NCBI GenBank assembly: GCA_905236315.1
Contig: CAJOPO010000282.1
Span: forward strand, 1-14,831
Reading direction: 5' to 3'
DNA length: 14,831 nt
Source of the DNA: an uncultured Treponema sp.
GTDB taxonomy: Bacteria > Spirochaetota > Spirochaetia > Treponematales > Treponemataceae
This document shows positions 14,803 to 14,831 of this stretch, piece after piece. The stretch's first letter is position 1, and every line of letters starts with the position of its first letter. Made by a program: the position numbers and the translations under genes. A model generated the notes under the pieces. The model saw nothing but the letters and a program-made list of their open reading frames with translations. It searched no databases and was not told the origin of the DNA.

Positions 14803-14831
14803 TGTAAGTCGCTATAATAGCGCGACTTACA
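14803..14831. repeat. Second hairpin at the window edge
   Basis: The arms tgtaagtcgc (14803-14812) and gcgacttaca (14822-14831) pair perfectly around tataatagc and follow the preceding hairpin directly. The structure may extend past the end of the window. Paired with the previous stem it could be part of a dispersed repeat or a double terminator. Confidence 0.5.

Overview
The window is AT-rich (roughly two thirds A+T by eye) and gene-dense, and carries ordinary bacterial chromosome genes. The gene mix points to an anaerobic, motile, fermentative bacterium: a chemoreceptor, a full phosphorelay kinase, an Rrf2-type regulator with cysteine synthase, and a soluble group B-type [FeFe] hydrogenase. 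I favour a host-associated spirochete of the Treponema type, at about even confidence. An anaerobic Firmicute cannot be excluded without a search. No rRNA, tRNA, CRISPR array, prophage or intact transposase gene was seen.

Layout. Positions 1-215 hold a partial 44-bp repeat and the terminator of a leftward chemoreceptor gene (216-2333, minus). A divergent pair of promoters separates it from an Rrf2 regulator and cysK (2461-3873, plus), which look like one operon. An orphan 81-residue minus-strand gene follows (3954-4199). Next is a 561-bp non-coding stretch with two repeat structures: a 155-bp MITE-like element with terminal inverted repeats and 8-bp flanking direct repeats, then a block of three strong hairpins.

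The second half begins with a signalling pair (4761-8125, plus): a membrane hybrid histidine kinase with receiver and Hpt domains, then a two-receiver response regulator with no output domain. After a perfect 19-bp inverted repeat come a small alpha/beta hydrolase (8174-8734) and a RecQ-type helicase (8768-10297). The helicase ends in an odd repeated HYA tail and converges, with overlapping stop codons, on a small minus-strand membrane protein (10294-10524). A divergent region then leads to the [FeFe] hydrogenase (10640-12106), a PurB-type lyase (12155-13591) and a Gfo/Idh/MocA oxidoreductase (13614-14750). Two further hairpins end the window.

How they work together. Rrf2-cysK is a plausible cysteine or Fe-S-responsive unit. 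The kinase and regulator form a multistep phosphorelay. The hydrogenase would serve fermentative redox balance, using reduced ferredoxin. The other genes look like housekeeping neighbours without an obvious shared pathway. I did not find a convincing new multi-gene system. The most distinctive signals are the MITE with its target duplication, a recurring promoter layout in which the -10 box lies 6-7 nt upstream of the ATG with no ribosome binding site (predicting leaderless mRNAs), and the repeat-derived tail and palindrome at the end of the helicase gene.
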